The notes under the pieces were generated by a model, which worked only from the letters and a program-made list of their open reading frames with translations, had not been told where the DNA came from and did not search any database. From Clostridia bacterium (lineage in GTDB: Bacteria > Bacillota > Clostridia > Oscillospirales > CAG-382): DNA of 64,000 bases. The stretch is taken from assembly GCA_017447445.1 (NCBI GenBank), contig JAFSNK010000027.1, forward strand, positions 56,947 to 120,946, written 5' to 3'. Each line of letters opens with the position of its first letter. Position 1 is the stretch's first letter. This document shows positions 25,755 to 33,543 of the stretch, piece by piece. The position numbers and the translations under genes were made by a program.

Positions 25755-26732
25755 ATGAAAAAGACAAACAATTTTATGGACTTAAACCGAGAAACGGCCA
25801 TGCGGTTATGGAGTAAGGCCTACGGCAAGGCGACCAAAGTGAAGGATTTCACCGGTCGTGAAATTGCTAAAGGCGCTTACAATGATCGCAGCAGCGATTT
25901 TGGGTGGAATGTTGATCATATCCTCCCGCAGAGCAGAGGCGGAAAAACGGCGGATCACAATTTAATATGCTGCCATATCCTTACAAATGACGAAAAAGCA
26001 GACAAGTTTCCGTGTTTCAACGCCAACGGCAAACGCTTTGAGATTGTAAAGGTTGAAAACCACTATGAAATTCAACCGGCAGCAAAATCAAAGAAAGAAA
26101 AGAAGGAAGAAGATTCGGACGAGATCAATTATTACGATTCCGCGTCCGGGATCAAATTCTTCAAACGGCTTAAAGGCATTCAAAATAAGCCGAGATTTGT
26201 CGGAACAGTGTTCATCCGGCTGAATGGTGTTGCAAACACAGCAGTAATAGATTTTATTGAGAATTTCTTCGACGAAGAAAACATATCGTACTCAATGAAT
26301 AATAACTATTACGCAAGTGAAACTACCATAACGGCAAGAAACTACAATATGCCGACAAAGGATGATGTTTCAAAACTCTTGGACAAATGCATCCTTTTGA
26401 ATACGTACTTGGGACACTATTTTGCGCCCAGCGATTATTTGAAAGGGTACGATATCTATTATCGAGTAGATTACTACCAAGAGAAAACTACGATGTATAT
26501 CGAATCGCAATCGATAGACATTGGTGCAACGCGAAGTGTATTCGGCGGCGTAGCTCACATGATAAGTACGGAATATGCAAATCATCACAATTCGTTTTTC
26601 ATCAGCGAGCTTGTATATGAAAACACTGAAGCAAGCGAAAAGGTTGAAAAATCATCCGGTCAGTACACAGAATACAATTATGTGTTCACAAAATTATCCG
26701 AGAATTTAGACAAGGAGGTCAATAAAGGATAA
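25755..26732 (+). CDS. HNH endonuclease, accessory
   Basis: 325 residues. The N-terminal ~90 residues hold the HNH motif: V-D54-H55-I-L-P-Q-S-R-G-G-K-T-A-D-H-N69-L-I-C-C-H74, with the second half N-D-E-K-A-D-K-F matching restriction-type HNH families. A Lys/Glu linker (~108-122) follows, then a ~200-residue C-terminal domain rich in Tyr/Asn that I do not recognise. GC is low compared with the core. Unusually, no good RBS stands at the normal distance; AAAAG is 5 bases upstream. Possible defence or mobile-element nuclease; function not shown. Confidence 0.8.
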   Translation: MKKTNNFMDLNRETAMRLWSKAYGKATKVKDFTGREIAKGAYNDRSSDFGWNVDHILPQSRGGKTADHNLICCHILTNDEKADKFPCFNANGKRFEIVKVENHYEIQPAAKSKKEKKEEDSDEINYYDSASGIKFFKRLKGIQNKPRFVGTVFIRLNGVANTAVIDFIENFFDEENISYSMNNNYYASETTITARNYNMPTKDDVSKLLDKCILLNTYLGHYFAPSDYLKGYDIYYRVDYYQEKTTMYIESQSIDIGATRSVFGGVAHMISTEYANHHNSFFISELVYENTEASEKVEKSSGQYTEYNYVFTKLSENLDKEVNKG

Positions 26733-26751
26733 GACACCTTTTTGCCTCCTA

Positions 26752-26780
26752 ATAAAAAAATCAGCTGGCGGCAGCTGATT
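26752..26780 (-). terminator. Intrinsic terminator (bidirectional)
   Basis: 9-bp stem 26759-26767/26772-26780 (loop of 4), followed on the minus strand by a long T-run; it serves the tRNA and possibly the HNH gene. A second perfect hairpin lies at 26798-26821. Confidence 0.75.
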
Positions 26781-26824
26781 TGATCGTTTTAAATGACAGC
26801 CAGATCGTCAATGATCTGGCTGTT

Positions 26825-26901
26825 TGGCGTCCCCGATTGGATTCGAACCAACGGCCTGTCGCTTAGGAGGCGACCGCTCTATCCTGCTGAGCTACGGGGA
26901 C
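26825..26901 (-). tRNA. tRNA-Arg (anticodon CCU)
   Basis: Minus-strand cloverleaf of 77 bases with encoded CCA. Acceptor GTCCCCG pairs with CGGGGAC, the D-arm contains GCTCAGCAGGATAGAGC, and the T-arm contains GGTTCGAATCC. Anticodon stem GTCGC/GCGAC surrounds loop CTCCTAA, anticodon CCT. Confidence 0.95.
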
Positions 26902-27059
26902 ATATTGAATTATATTTCACGCTCACCGTTTTATGTGTTTCAAACGAGGGTGCCAAAGCGGGTGCCAATTTCGCAAAGGCGGTGACGCGCCGAAGAAAAT
27001 GCTCGCGTTTTCTCGCTTTTTCGCGGTTTTTCCCTTCCATAAGCATAAGCTGCATAATA

Positions 27060-27093
27060 ACACAAAAACGCACCGATGTGGTGCGTTTTCGTG
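27060..27093 (-). terminator. Terminator-like hairpin next to tRNA-Arg
   Basis: Hairpin with AACGCACC/GGTGCGTT core directly 3' of the tRNA on the minus strand; nearly the same sequence as 20422-20458. The 26902-27059 gap between the tRNA genes shows no supportable gene. Confidence 0.6.
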
Positions 27094-27168
27094 TGGCACC
27101 CCCAACGGGAATCGAACCCATAACTAGCCCTTAGGAGGGGCTTATTATATCCATTTAACTATGGAGGC
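27094..27168 (-). tRNA. tRNA-Arg (anticodon CCU), second copy type
   Basis: Minus-strand cloverleaf of 75 bases with encoded CCA. Acceptor GCCTCCA pairs with TGGGGGT (with G-U pairs). Anticodon stem AGCCC/GGGCT with loop CTCCTAA, anticodon CCT. T-arm GGGTTCGATTCCC. Body differs from the other tRNA-Arg(CCU), so it is not a recent duplicate. Confidence 0.9.
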
Positions 27169-27312
27169 GTATAAATATTTAATTTTCGCCCTCGCCTGCA
27201 TCCGCTCGGGCGAGTACTATTTTAACCGCTCGCCCTGCGTTTGTCAAGTGCTTTCTGTTGAATTTGTGCATATAATATTCATAGAAAAATGCCGCTTTTT
27301 GCAAAAGTGGTA

Positions 27313-27341
27313 TTGAAACTGTTGAAATGATGTGATAGAAT
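27313..27341 (+). promoter_or_regulatory. Promoter of the aspartate kinase operon
   Basis: TTGAAA (27313-27318), 17-base spacer, TAGAAT (27336-27341). The predicted transcript start (~27348) lies past the upstream ATG at 27345, which supports the start at 27372. Confidence 0.65.
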
Positions 27342-27371
27342 AGTATGAAAAATCATATCGGATATAGGGCA

Positions 27372-28703
27372 ATGAAGAATCTTTATGAAGTAAAAGTCGC
27401 CAAGTTCGGCGGCAGCTCGCTGGCGGACGCGGCTCAAATGAAAAAGTGTGCGGACATTATCAAGGCGGAACCATCCCGCCGTTTTGTCGTGCCCAGCGCG
27501 CCCGGCAAACGCTTCCGCGAGGACGTAAAGGTGACCGATCTGCTTATCAACTGTTTTGCGCTTTCCGCCGCGGGGGGCGATTGGCTGCCCGTGTTTGAAG
27601 AAGTCGAGGCGCGCTACAACGGGATGATAAGCGGACTCGGGCTGGAGCTCGACCTTTCCTCCGAGTTCGCGACGATAAAGCAAAAGCTTGCCGAAGGCGC
27701 CCCGCGCGATTACGTCGCTTCACGCGGGGAATACCTAAACGGCCGCATACTCGCCGCTTATATCGGCTATGAGTTCATCGACGCCGCCGACGTTATATTT
27801 TTCGATAACGAGGGCAGATTCGACGCGACGAAGACCAACAACTTTCTTTCCGACCTGCTCGCCGGGAAGGAAAACGCCGTTATCCCCGGATTCTACGGCA
27901 GCACGCCGGACGGCGGGATAAAGACATTCTCCCGCGGGGGGAGCGACATTACCGGGGCGATCGTCGCGCGAGCCGTTATGGCGGATATGTATGAGAACTG
28001 GACGGACGTTTCCGGCTTTATGATGTGCGACCCGCGCATCGTCGAAAACCCGCGTCCGATAAAAATAGTGACCTACCGCGAACTGCGCGAGCTTTCTTAT
28101 ATGGGCGCGACGGTGCTTCACGAGGAAAGCATATTCCCGGTGAAGGTCGCGGGGATACCCATTAACATCCGCAACACCAACCGCCCTTCGGACATCGGCA
28201 CGCTTATCGTGAACTCCACGGAGGGCTTCCGCACCGACGAGATAATCACCGGCATCGCGGGAAAAAAGGGCTTTTCGGTAATACGCATAGAAAAAGATAT
28301 GATGAACTCCGAGACCGGCGTCGCCATGCGCGTGCTTAAGGTTTTCGCCGACATAGGCCTTTCCTTCGAGCATCTCCCCTCCGGCATCGACACCATGTGC
28401 GTGGTAATAAACTCCGCGGACATAAAGGGCAGGGAGCGCGAGATACTCGGCGCGATCTCCAAAGCGATCAGCCCGGACAACCTGGAGCTGGAGGGCTCGC
28501 TCGCGCTTATCGCCGTCGTCGGACGCGGTATGGCGGGTATGCCCGGTACGGCTTCCCGCGTGTTCACCGCACTTGCGCGCGAGGGGATAAACGTGAGCAT
28601 GATCGATCAGGGCTCCAGCGAGCTTAACATCATCATCGGCGTACACGAAGACAGCTTTGAAACCGCCATCCGCTGTATCTACAGCGAATTCAATCACGAA
28701 TAA
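27372..28703 (+). CDS. Aspartate kinase
   Basis: 443 residues from ATG 27372 (MKNLYEVKVAKFGGSSLADA...); a 9-residue longer frame starts at or before the predicted transcript start. Phosphorylates aspartate, the first step to lysine, threonine, methionine and diaminopimelate. Kinase motif K-F-G-G-S-S near residues 10-15, then R-G-G-S-D-I-T-G near 195, and two ACT-type regulatory domains (~290-443) with F-A-D-I-G-L-S-F-E-H and V-S-M-I-D-Q-G-S-S-E-L-N-I. Stop overlaps the next ATG by one base. Confidence 0.93.
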   Translation: MKNLYEVKVAKFGGSSLADAAQMKKCADIIKAEPSRRFVVPSAPGKRFREDVKVTDLLINCFALSAAGGDWLPVFEEVEARYNGMISGLGLELDLSSEFATIKQKLAEGAPRDYVASRGEYLNGRILAAYIGYEFIDAADVIFFDNEGRFDATKTNNFLSDLLAGKENAVIPGFYGSTPDGGIKTFSRGGSDITGAIVARAVMADMYENWTDVSGFMMCDPRIVENPRPIKIVTYRELRELSYMGATVLHEESIFPVKVAGIPINIRNTNRPSDIGTLIVNSTEGFRTDEIITGIAGKKGFSVIRIEKDMMNSETGVAMRVLKVFADIGLSFEHLPSGIDTMCVVINSADIKGREREILGAISKAISPDNLELEGSLALIAVVGRGMAGMPGTASRVFTALAREGINVSMIDQGSSELNIIIGVHEDSFETAIRCIYSEFNHE

Positions 28704-29332
28704 TGTATCTCTACACCACGGTCGAATCGAACTCCGAATATTCTTTCGTCGAAAAGCGCAGCGAATTCATCGGTCATTGCGCCCCGGTGAGCGACGAGCT
28801 TTCGGCGACCGATTTTGTCGAATCGATACGCAAAAAGTATTCCGACGCGCGCCACAACGTCTATGCCTATAACCTGCGCGAAGGCAATATTTCCCGCTAT
28901 TCCGACGACGGCGAGCCCCACGGGACCGCCGGAGTCCCGGTGCTGGACGTTATCCGCAAGGCGGGAGTCACCGATTGCTGTATCGTCGTAACGCGCTATT
29001 TCGGCGGCGTCCTGCTGGGGACGGGCGGGCTGCTGCGCGCCTATACCGCCGCGGCGGCGGGCGCTTTGGAAAGCGCGGGCGTCGCAAAAGTGGGGCTTTA
29101 CAACGTCTATTCCTGCGTTATGAGCTATACCGATTATCAAAAGCTTATGCCTTTGATAGCTTCGCTCGGCGCGGAGATCGCGGAAAGCGAGTTTTCGGAA
29201 TCGGTGCGACTTTGCGTTCCGGTGCTTGCGGACGCGGGCGAAAGGTTCGTGCTTGCCGTTACCGATTGCACCAACGGCAGGGTAAAACCGACAAAAACGG
29301 GAGAAAAACGCGACTTTATAAGGAAACTGTGA
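28703..29332 (+). CDS. YigZ/IMPACT family protein
   Basis: 209 residues, the usual length. N-terminal IMPACT domain with K-R-S-E-F-I-G-H, then A-R-H-N-V-Y-A-Y, S-D-D-G-E-P-H-G-T-A-G, and V-T-R-Y-F-G-G-V-L-L-G-T-G-G-L-L-R-A-Y. A C-terminal ferredoxin-like domain follows (DUF1949 type). The family is linked to translation/stress control (IMPACT) but the bacterial role is not settled. It overlaps the aspartate kinase stop by one base, so it is co-translated. Confidence 0.92.
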   Translation: MYLYTTVESNSEYSFVEKRSEFIGHCAPVSDELSATDFVESIRKKYSDARHNVYAYNLREGNISRYSDDGEPHGTAGVPVLDVIRKAGVTDCCIVVTRYFGGVLLGTGGLLRAYTAAAAGALESAGVAKVGLYNVYSCVMSYTDYQKLMPLIASLGAEIAESEFSESVRLCVPVLADAGERFVLAVTDCTNGRVKPTKTGEKRDFIRKL

Positions 29333-29439
29333 ATCCCGCACCAAATTGAACAACGATATTGGTAAAGACCGCCGATTGAATTTCCGGCGGTCTTTTCATA
29401 TAATTATCACGGGGGGAAGAAAGCGGAAAGAGAGGTTTT

Positions 29440-30219
29440 ATGAAAAAATACAGAATAACGCTCGACGCCGGACATTATGCGGACTACAACCCGTCGACGG
29501 TGCTTAAGGGCTATTGGGAATCCCGCAGGATGTGGGCGCTTTGCGAAATGCTCGCGGAGGAGCTTTTGAAATACGGCTTCGAGGTGAACAAAACGCGGAC
29601 GGACGAGGAAAAAGACCTTGACGTGGAGGACCGCGGCAGGGCGGCGCGGGGGAGCGACCTGTTCGTTTCGCTCCATTCCAACGCCTGCGATACCGAAAGC
29701 GTGGATTACGTCTGCGTGTTCGGCGCGTACGACGACCTTAACGGCTCGTGGGAGCTCGGAGGCCGGCTTGCCGCCGCGGTAAGCGAATGTATGGGCTGTA
29801 CCGGCGGCTACGTTAAAACGCGCCGCGGCAGGAGGGGAGAATACTACGGCGTGCTGCGCGGCGCGAGAGAAGTCGAATGCCCGCTTTATTATATTATCGA
29901 GCATTCCTTCCACACCAACCTGCGCGCTTCGAAGTGGCTTATGGACGATTCGAACCTGCGTAAGCTCGCGCGGGTGGAAGCCGCCGTCATAGCCGCGCAT
30001 TTCGGCGTTTTATACGTCGCGGGGCAGGTGAAAGGCGACGTGAACGGCAACGGAGTGCTGGACGCGCGCGATGTGGCGATGATAAAGCGCGCCGTGCTCG
30101 GAACGCTTACGCTTAACGACGAACAGCTTAAGATCGCCGACGTGGACGACGACGGAAGGATCACCGCCAAGGACTACGCCATGGCGAAGCGGGCGTTTCT
30201 CGGCACACATAAGCTCTGA
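29440..30219 (+). CDS. N-acetylmuramoyl-L-alanine amidase (Amidase_3) with C-terminal dockerin
   Basis: 259 residues. Residues ~5-190 are an Amidase_3-type zinc hydrolase that cuts the MurNAc-L-Ala bond in peptidoglycan: L-D-A-G-H-Y (zinc His), D-L-F-V-S-L-H-S-N-A (second His), and a late Glu in Y-I-I-E-H-S-F. Residues ~202-258 are a dockerin-like pair, GDVNGNGVLDARDVAMIKRAVL and ADVDDDGRITAKDYAMAKRAFL. There is no signal peptide or membrane helix, odd for a cell-wall enzyme bearing a dockerin. AGAGAGG precedes ATG. Confidence 0.85.
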   Translation: MKKYRITLDAGHYADYNPSTVLKGYWESRRMWALCEMLAEELLKYGFEVNKTRTDEEKDLDVEDRGRAARGSDLFVSLHSNACDTESVDYVCVFGAYDDLNGSWELGGRLAAAVSECMGCTGGYVKTRRGRRGEYYGVLRGAREVECPLYYIIEHSFHTNLRASKWLMDDSNLRKLARVEAAVIAAHFGVLYVAGQVKGDVNGNGVLDARDVAMIKRAVLGTLTLNDEQLKIADVDDDGRITAKDYAMAKRAFLGTHKL

Positions 30220-30237
30220 AGCGTATAAAAAAAACAG

Positions 30238-30265
30238 GGGACCGATGAAAATCGGTCCCATTTTT
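30238..30265. terminator. Intrinsic terminator
   Basis: 9-bp stem 30238-30246/30251-30259 with flanking A- and T-runs, between convergent genes. Confidence 0.8.
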
Positions 30266-30279
30266 CTGTTTTGCGGCGT

Positions 30280-31176
30280 TTAATCGCTTTCGCTCTCGGC
30301 GCCGGAAGCGCTTTCCGCCGCGGAGGTTTCAACCGCGGAGCTTTCCTGTCCGGAGCTTTCATCCGCGGGCTCGGAAACGGGTTCCGAAACCGCGCTCGAG
30401 GATGCGTTTTCCGGCTCCGCGCTCTTCTTGTTCTCCTCCGGAGATTTTTCGGCGGAGCAGATCTCGCCGTCGACAAGCAGCGTTTCGCCGTCTATCCAGG
30501 CGATACGCATATTCTCGTAGGCAAGCTTGCCGCCGCTGTAGATGCGCTTCGGCGGGTATTTCAGTTTGCCGAACGGAACGCCGCTTTCCTCGGTGCGAAC
30601 GGTGTAAACGTAGGAGGCGCCGTCCGTGGCAAGCCCCGATTCGCGGAAGGAAACGTAGGTGCGGTAGCCGCCGTCAGGCGAGGCGGGGCCTTCGGCATAC
30701 CGCTTTTCGCCGAACAGCGAGCCGGAAACGAGCAGATAGCCCGCGTAGGCGACCGCCGCCATTGCGAACAGCACGGTGATAACGCCGAACGCGGCTTTAT
30801 ACCAGCTATCGTCGATCACTTTTATAAACAGCACTATCATCGCGATCGTGTTCACTGCGAAAACTATCGCGGGGGCGGTGGTGTCGTACCCTTCGTATAC
30901 GCGGACCGCGTGAAGGATGAAATAGAACTGAGTGACCGCCGAAAACAGCAGCGCGAACGAGAGGGTAAGACTGTTCGCCCAGCCGTATTCCGCGCGGAAA
31001 ACCAGCATAACGATAAGCGACGCCAGCGTGAGCGCCGAAAGCAGTATCGCAATGAACAGCGGGCTGTTGAGTTGTAAATACCTGCCGCTTAATACGGCGG
31101 CGAGTAAGCACAGCGGAACAACGGCGTGCACCGCGGTGAGAACGCCGGGTATCGCAGCCAGAATCTTGTTTTTCAT
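30280..31176 (-). CDS. Membrane protein with acidic Ser-rich tail, unknown function
   Basis: The start at 31176 (ATG, AAGG upstream) is preferred to GTG at 31182. 298 residues. Five to six hydrophobic helices fill the first ~155 residues. A soluble part of ~85 residues follows, with a beta-pattern (GGYRTYVSFRESGLATDGASYVYTVR... RIYSGGKLAYENMRIAWIDGETLLVDG). The final ~60 residues are Ser/Glu/Ala low complexity. RBS overlaps the rex stop codon, so it is translated with rex. Confidence 0.7.
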   Translation of the reverse strand: MKNKILAAIPGVLTAVHAVVPLCLLAAVLSGRYLQLNSPLFIAILLSALTLASLIVMLVFRAEYGWANSLTLSFALLFSAVTQFYFILHAVRVYEGYDTTAPAIVFAVNTIAMIVLFIKVIDDSWYKAAFGVITVLFAMAAVAYAGYLLVSGSLFGEKRYAEGPASPDGGYRTYVSFRESGLATDGASYVYTVRTEESGVPFGKLKYPPKRIYSGGKLAYENMRIAWIDGETLLVDGEICSAEKSPEENKKSAEPENASSSAVSEPVSEPADESSGQESSAVETSAAESASGAESESD

Positions 31177-31178
31177 TT

Positions 31179-31796
31179 TCACCTTATGTGCATATTAAGA
31201 TGCGTTAAAGACAGGGCGAGATTCTCCTGGCGGAGCGATACCGCCTCGGGGACCGCCAACACCTTCGGCGCGAAGTTCCACACGCCGCTTATGCCGCAGG
31301 ACACGAGTTCGTTGCAGACCTGCTGGGCGGACTTCGCGGGGACGGTAATAATTCCTATTTCTACGTTGTTTTCCTCTATGTAATTGCGAAGCTCGGACAT
31401 CGGAAGCAGCTTTTTGCCTTTGCCGTCGTCGGAAGCGGATTCGAATTTCGTATCGAAAGCGGCGACGATATCCACGCCGTAAAGCGTGAATCCTTCGTAG
31501 TCGAGCAGAGCGGAGCCGAGCCGCCCGCAGCCGATTATCACGGCGCGTCTGCGCGTTTCGGGCCCCAGACGGTTCTCTATGTCGGCGATGAGGTCGTCGA
31601 TATTGAACCCGATCTTCGGCTTGCCGCATTTGCTGACGGAGCTGAGATCCTTGCGGACCTGCACTTCGCCCATGCCGAGAGACCGTGCGATATAGGGTGC
31701 GGAAATGGTTTTTATACCCTCGCTCCTGCGGAGCTTAAGGTAATCGAGATACACGGGCAGTCTTTCCGCCGTGGCGTTTGAGGGGTTCTTTGACAT
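31179..31796 (-). CDS. rex: Redox-sensing transcriptional repressor Rex
   Basis: 205 residues. Represses fermentation and respiration genes until NADH rises. Residues 1-~78 are the winged helix (R-L-P-V-Y-L-D-Y-L-K-L-R-R-S-E-G...S-L-G-M-G-E-V-Q-V-R-K-D-L-S), then a Rossmann domain with G-C-G-R-L-G-S-A-L (NADH loop) and F-D-T-K. C-terminal domain-swap helix N-L-A-L-S-L-T-H-L-N-M. Followed by the membrane-protein gene. Confidence 0.93.
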   Translation of the reverse strand: MSKNPSNATAERLPVYLDYLKLRRSEGIKTISAPYIARSLGMGEVQVRKDLSSVSKCGKPKIGFNIDDLIADIENRLGPETRRRAVIIGCGRLGSALLDYEGFTLYGVDIVAAFDTKFESASDDGKGKKLLPMSELRNYIEENNVEIGIITVPAKSAQQVCNELVSCGISGVWNFAPKVLAVPEAVSLRQENLALSLTHLNMHIR

Positions 31797-31812
31797 TTTT
31801 GGTACCTTCCGC

Positions 31813-32031
31813 TTATTTTTTCCCGAAAAGTCCGCCGATCTTGTCCGCGATAGAACCCACGTTCAGTTTCGCCTTAACGGCCTCTACGATGCCGTTGATC
31901 TGGTCGTCCGGCAGATCAACGCCGACGAGCCCTTCTACCGTTTTAACGGGGTTGCTCTGGAATTTGCTCATAAGCTGTTCGTCGCTTTTGAGCTTGTTTA
32001 CGATCTCGGTTACTTTTGCTTTGACGTCCAT
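31813..32031 (-). CDS. Small helical protein, 72 residues, unknown
   Basis: MDVKAKVTEIVNKLKSDEQL... reads as amphipathic helices, then G-V-D-L-P-D-D-Q-I-N-G-I-V-E-A-V-K-A-K-L and a Gly-rich end (GLFGKK). I recall similar short proteins in many Clostridia without assigned function. The helix-turn layout (K-F-...-N-P-V-K-...-G-V-D-L) loosely recalls Nif11-type leaders, but no modification genes lie nearby. AAAGGAG precedes ATG. Sits between rex and an antiporter. Confidence 0.7.
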   Translation of the reverse strand: MDVKAKVTEIVNKLKSDEQLMSKFQSNPVKTVEGLVGVDLPDDQINGIVEAVKAKLNVGSIADKIGGLFGKK

Positions 32032-32082
32032 GATAAAGCTCCTTTTCGTTTGTTATTTTGTTATGCTCCCGGCAGCGCCGGT

Positions 32083-33384
32083 TTATTCGTCGTCTTCTTT
32101 ATATTCCTCGGCTTCCGTGGCGCCCGCCGCGTCCCTCGCCGCCGCGACCTCCTTGGGGACGATATCGCCCGACTTGGTCAGCGCGATCTTGGTGAGCATC
32201 GGCCCGACCAGCTCGTAAACGAGCACCGCGAACAGCGTGATGTTGCGTATAAGCGTGCCACCCTCCGGCAGAGTCTGCGCCGTAACGGACATTCCCAGCG
32301 CGACTCCCGCCTGCGGCAGAAGCGTTAAGCCGAGATATTTAACTATGTTGGGTTCGCATTTCGTCATACGCGCGCTTATCCCCGCGCCCGCGTATTTGCC
32401 GAACGCCCTTGTGAAAATATACACCAGACCGATAAGTATCACCGCGACGTCGCCGAATACGTCGAATTCAAGCTCCGCGCCGCTTAAAACGAAGAACAGC
32501 AGGAACAGCGGGGCGGTCCATTTGTCGGTCTTTTCCATTATTTCGCCCGAAAAATCGCAGACGTTGCAGAACACGGTTCCCAGCATCATACATACGAGCA
32601 GGGAGGAGAACCCCACGTTTATCCCGCCGACGCTGAATTTTATCATAGATATCGCGACGGTGAGTATCACGAAGGTTATGGAGAGGATAAGCCGTTTGCT
32701 GTTGGATTTGAAATACTTCTCCGCGGCGGAGAACAGGATCCCCATCAAAGCGCCCAGCGCGATGGAAAGGACGACCTCCAGAAGCGGCTCCACTATTACC
32801 GAAGCGGCGGAAACGGTGCCGGATTCAAGCGCCTGCGCGATGCCGAACGACACCGCGAACACCACCAGCCCGACCGCGTCGTCGATGGCGACTATCGGGA
32901 GCAGAAGGTTTGTAAGTCTGCCGCGCGCCTTGTACTGCCGCACGACCATAAGCGTTGCCGCGGGGGCTGTCGCCGCGGCGATGGCGCCCAGCGTTACCGC
33001 TGACGCGGCGGAAAGCTTTTCCGGCGCGGCAAGGTGGATAAGAAGCAGTACCGCGTCGACGAGCAGAGTGGCGACAAGCGCCTGGAACACGCCGATGAAC
33101 GCCGCCTTTTTGCCGATCTGCTTTATCTGCGAAAGCCGGAATTCGTTGCCTATCGCGAACGCGATGAACCCGAGCGCCATGTCGCAGATCACGCCGTTGG
33201 ATTTTACTGCGGCGATGCTGGTGAACCCCAGCCCCTCCACGCCGAGCGCGCCGAGGCAATAGGGGCCTATCAATATCCCCGCGACGAGATACCCCGTCAC
33301 CGCGGGCAGTTTAAGCGGTTTTACGAAGCGCGAGACCAAAAGCCCCGCCGCCATAGCGATGCCTATAGCCAAAAGAGTTTCCAA
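32083..33384 (-). CDS. Cation:proton antiporter (CPA2 type)
   Basis: 433 residues with about 12-13 membrane helices. Exchanges Na+ or K+ for H+ across the cytoplasmic membrane. Recognisable: P-A-V-T-G-Y-L-V-A-G-I-L-I-G-P, D-M-A-L-G-F-I-A-F-A-I-G-N-E-F-R, A-P-A-A-T-L-M-V-V-R, and I-D-D-A-V-G-L-V (the paired Asp of the ion site). Short acidic tail with no Trk-N domain. Its leader carries a promoter and an inverted repeat. Confidence 0.9.
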   Translation of the reverse strand: METLLAIGIAMAAGLLVSRFVKPLKLPAVTGYLVAGILIGPYCLGALGVEGLGFTSIAAVKSNGVICDMALGFIAFAIGNEFRLSQIKQIGKKAAFIGVFQALVATLLVDAVLLLIHLAAPEKLSAASAVTLGAIAAATAPAATLMVVRQYKARGRLTNLLLPIVAIDDAVGLVVFAVSFGIAQALESGTVSAASVIVEPLLEVVLSIALGALMGILFSAAEKYFKSNSKRLILSITFVILTVAISMIKFSVGGINVGFSSLLVCMMLGTVFCNVCDFSGEIMEKTDKWTAPLFLLFFVLSGAELEFDVFGDVAVILIGLVYIFTRAFGKYAGAGISARMTKCEPNIVKYLGLTLLPQAGVALGMSVTAQTLPEGGTLIRNITLFAVLVYELVGPMLTKIALTKSGDIVPKEVAAARDAAGATEAEEYKEDDE

Positions 33385-33418
33385 TATTTCACACCTTCCG
33401 TAATAATACTTCCGAAAC

Positions 33419-33485
33419 GTTTATTAAAGATTGATACCTTAATAAACATAATAGTAATATTATCACCGAAGTATGGGTTTGTCAA
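33419..33485 (-). promoter_or_regulatory. Promoter and inverted repeat upstream of the antiporter
   Basis: Minus strand TTGACA (33485-33480), 17-base spacer, TAATAT (33462-33457). Just downstream an 11-base inverted repeat (33419-33429/33438-33448, one mismatch, AATAAAC ends) could be an operator or leader hairpin. It does not match the usual Rex box. Confidence 0.6.
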
Positions 33486-33543
33486 GAAACAAAATAGGCA
33501 AAAGAAAGCCCGAAAAACAGCGGATTATAGGCAAATTTGCGCT

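Noticed and set aside
25545..26732. HEARO/IscB-type RNA-guided system
   Set aside because: The HNH protein is 325 residues with an N-terminal HNH and no RuvC motifs or bridge helix, so it is not IscB or IsrB.
26902..27093. Short frames between the two tRNA-Arg genes as integrase remnants
   Set aside because: No recombinase motif can be read in either strand; too short to support.
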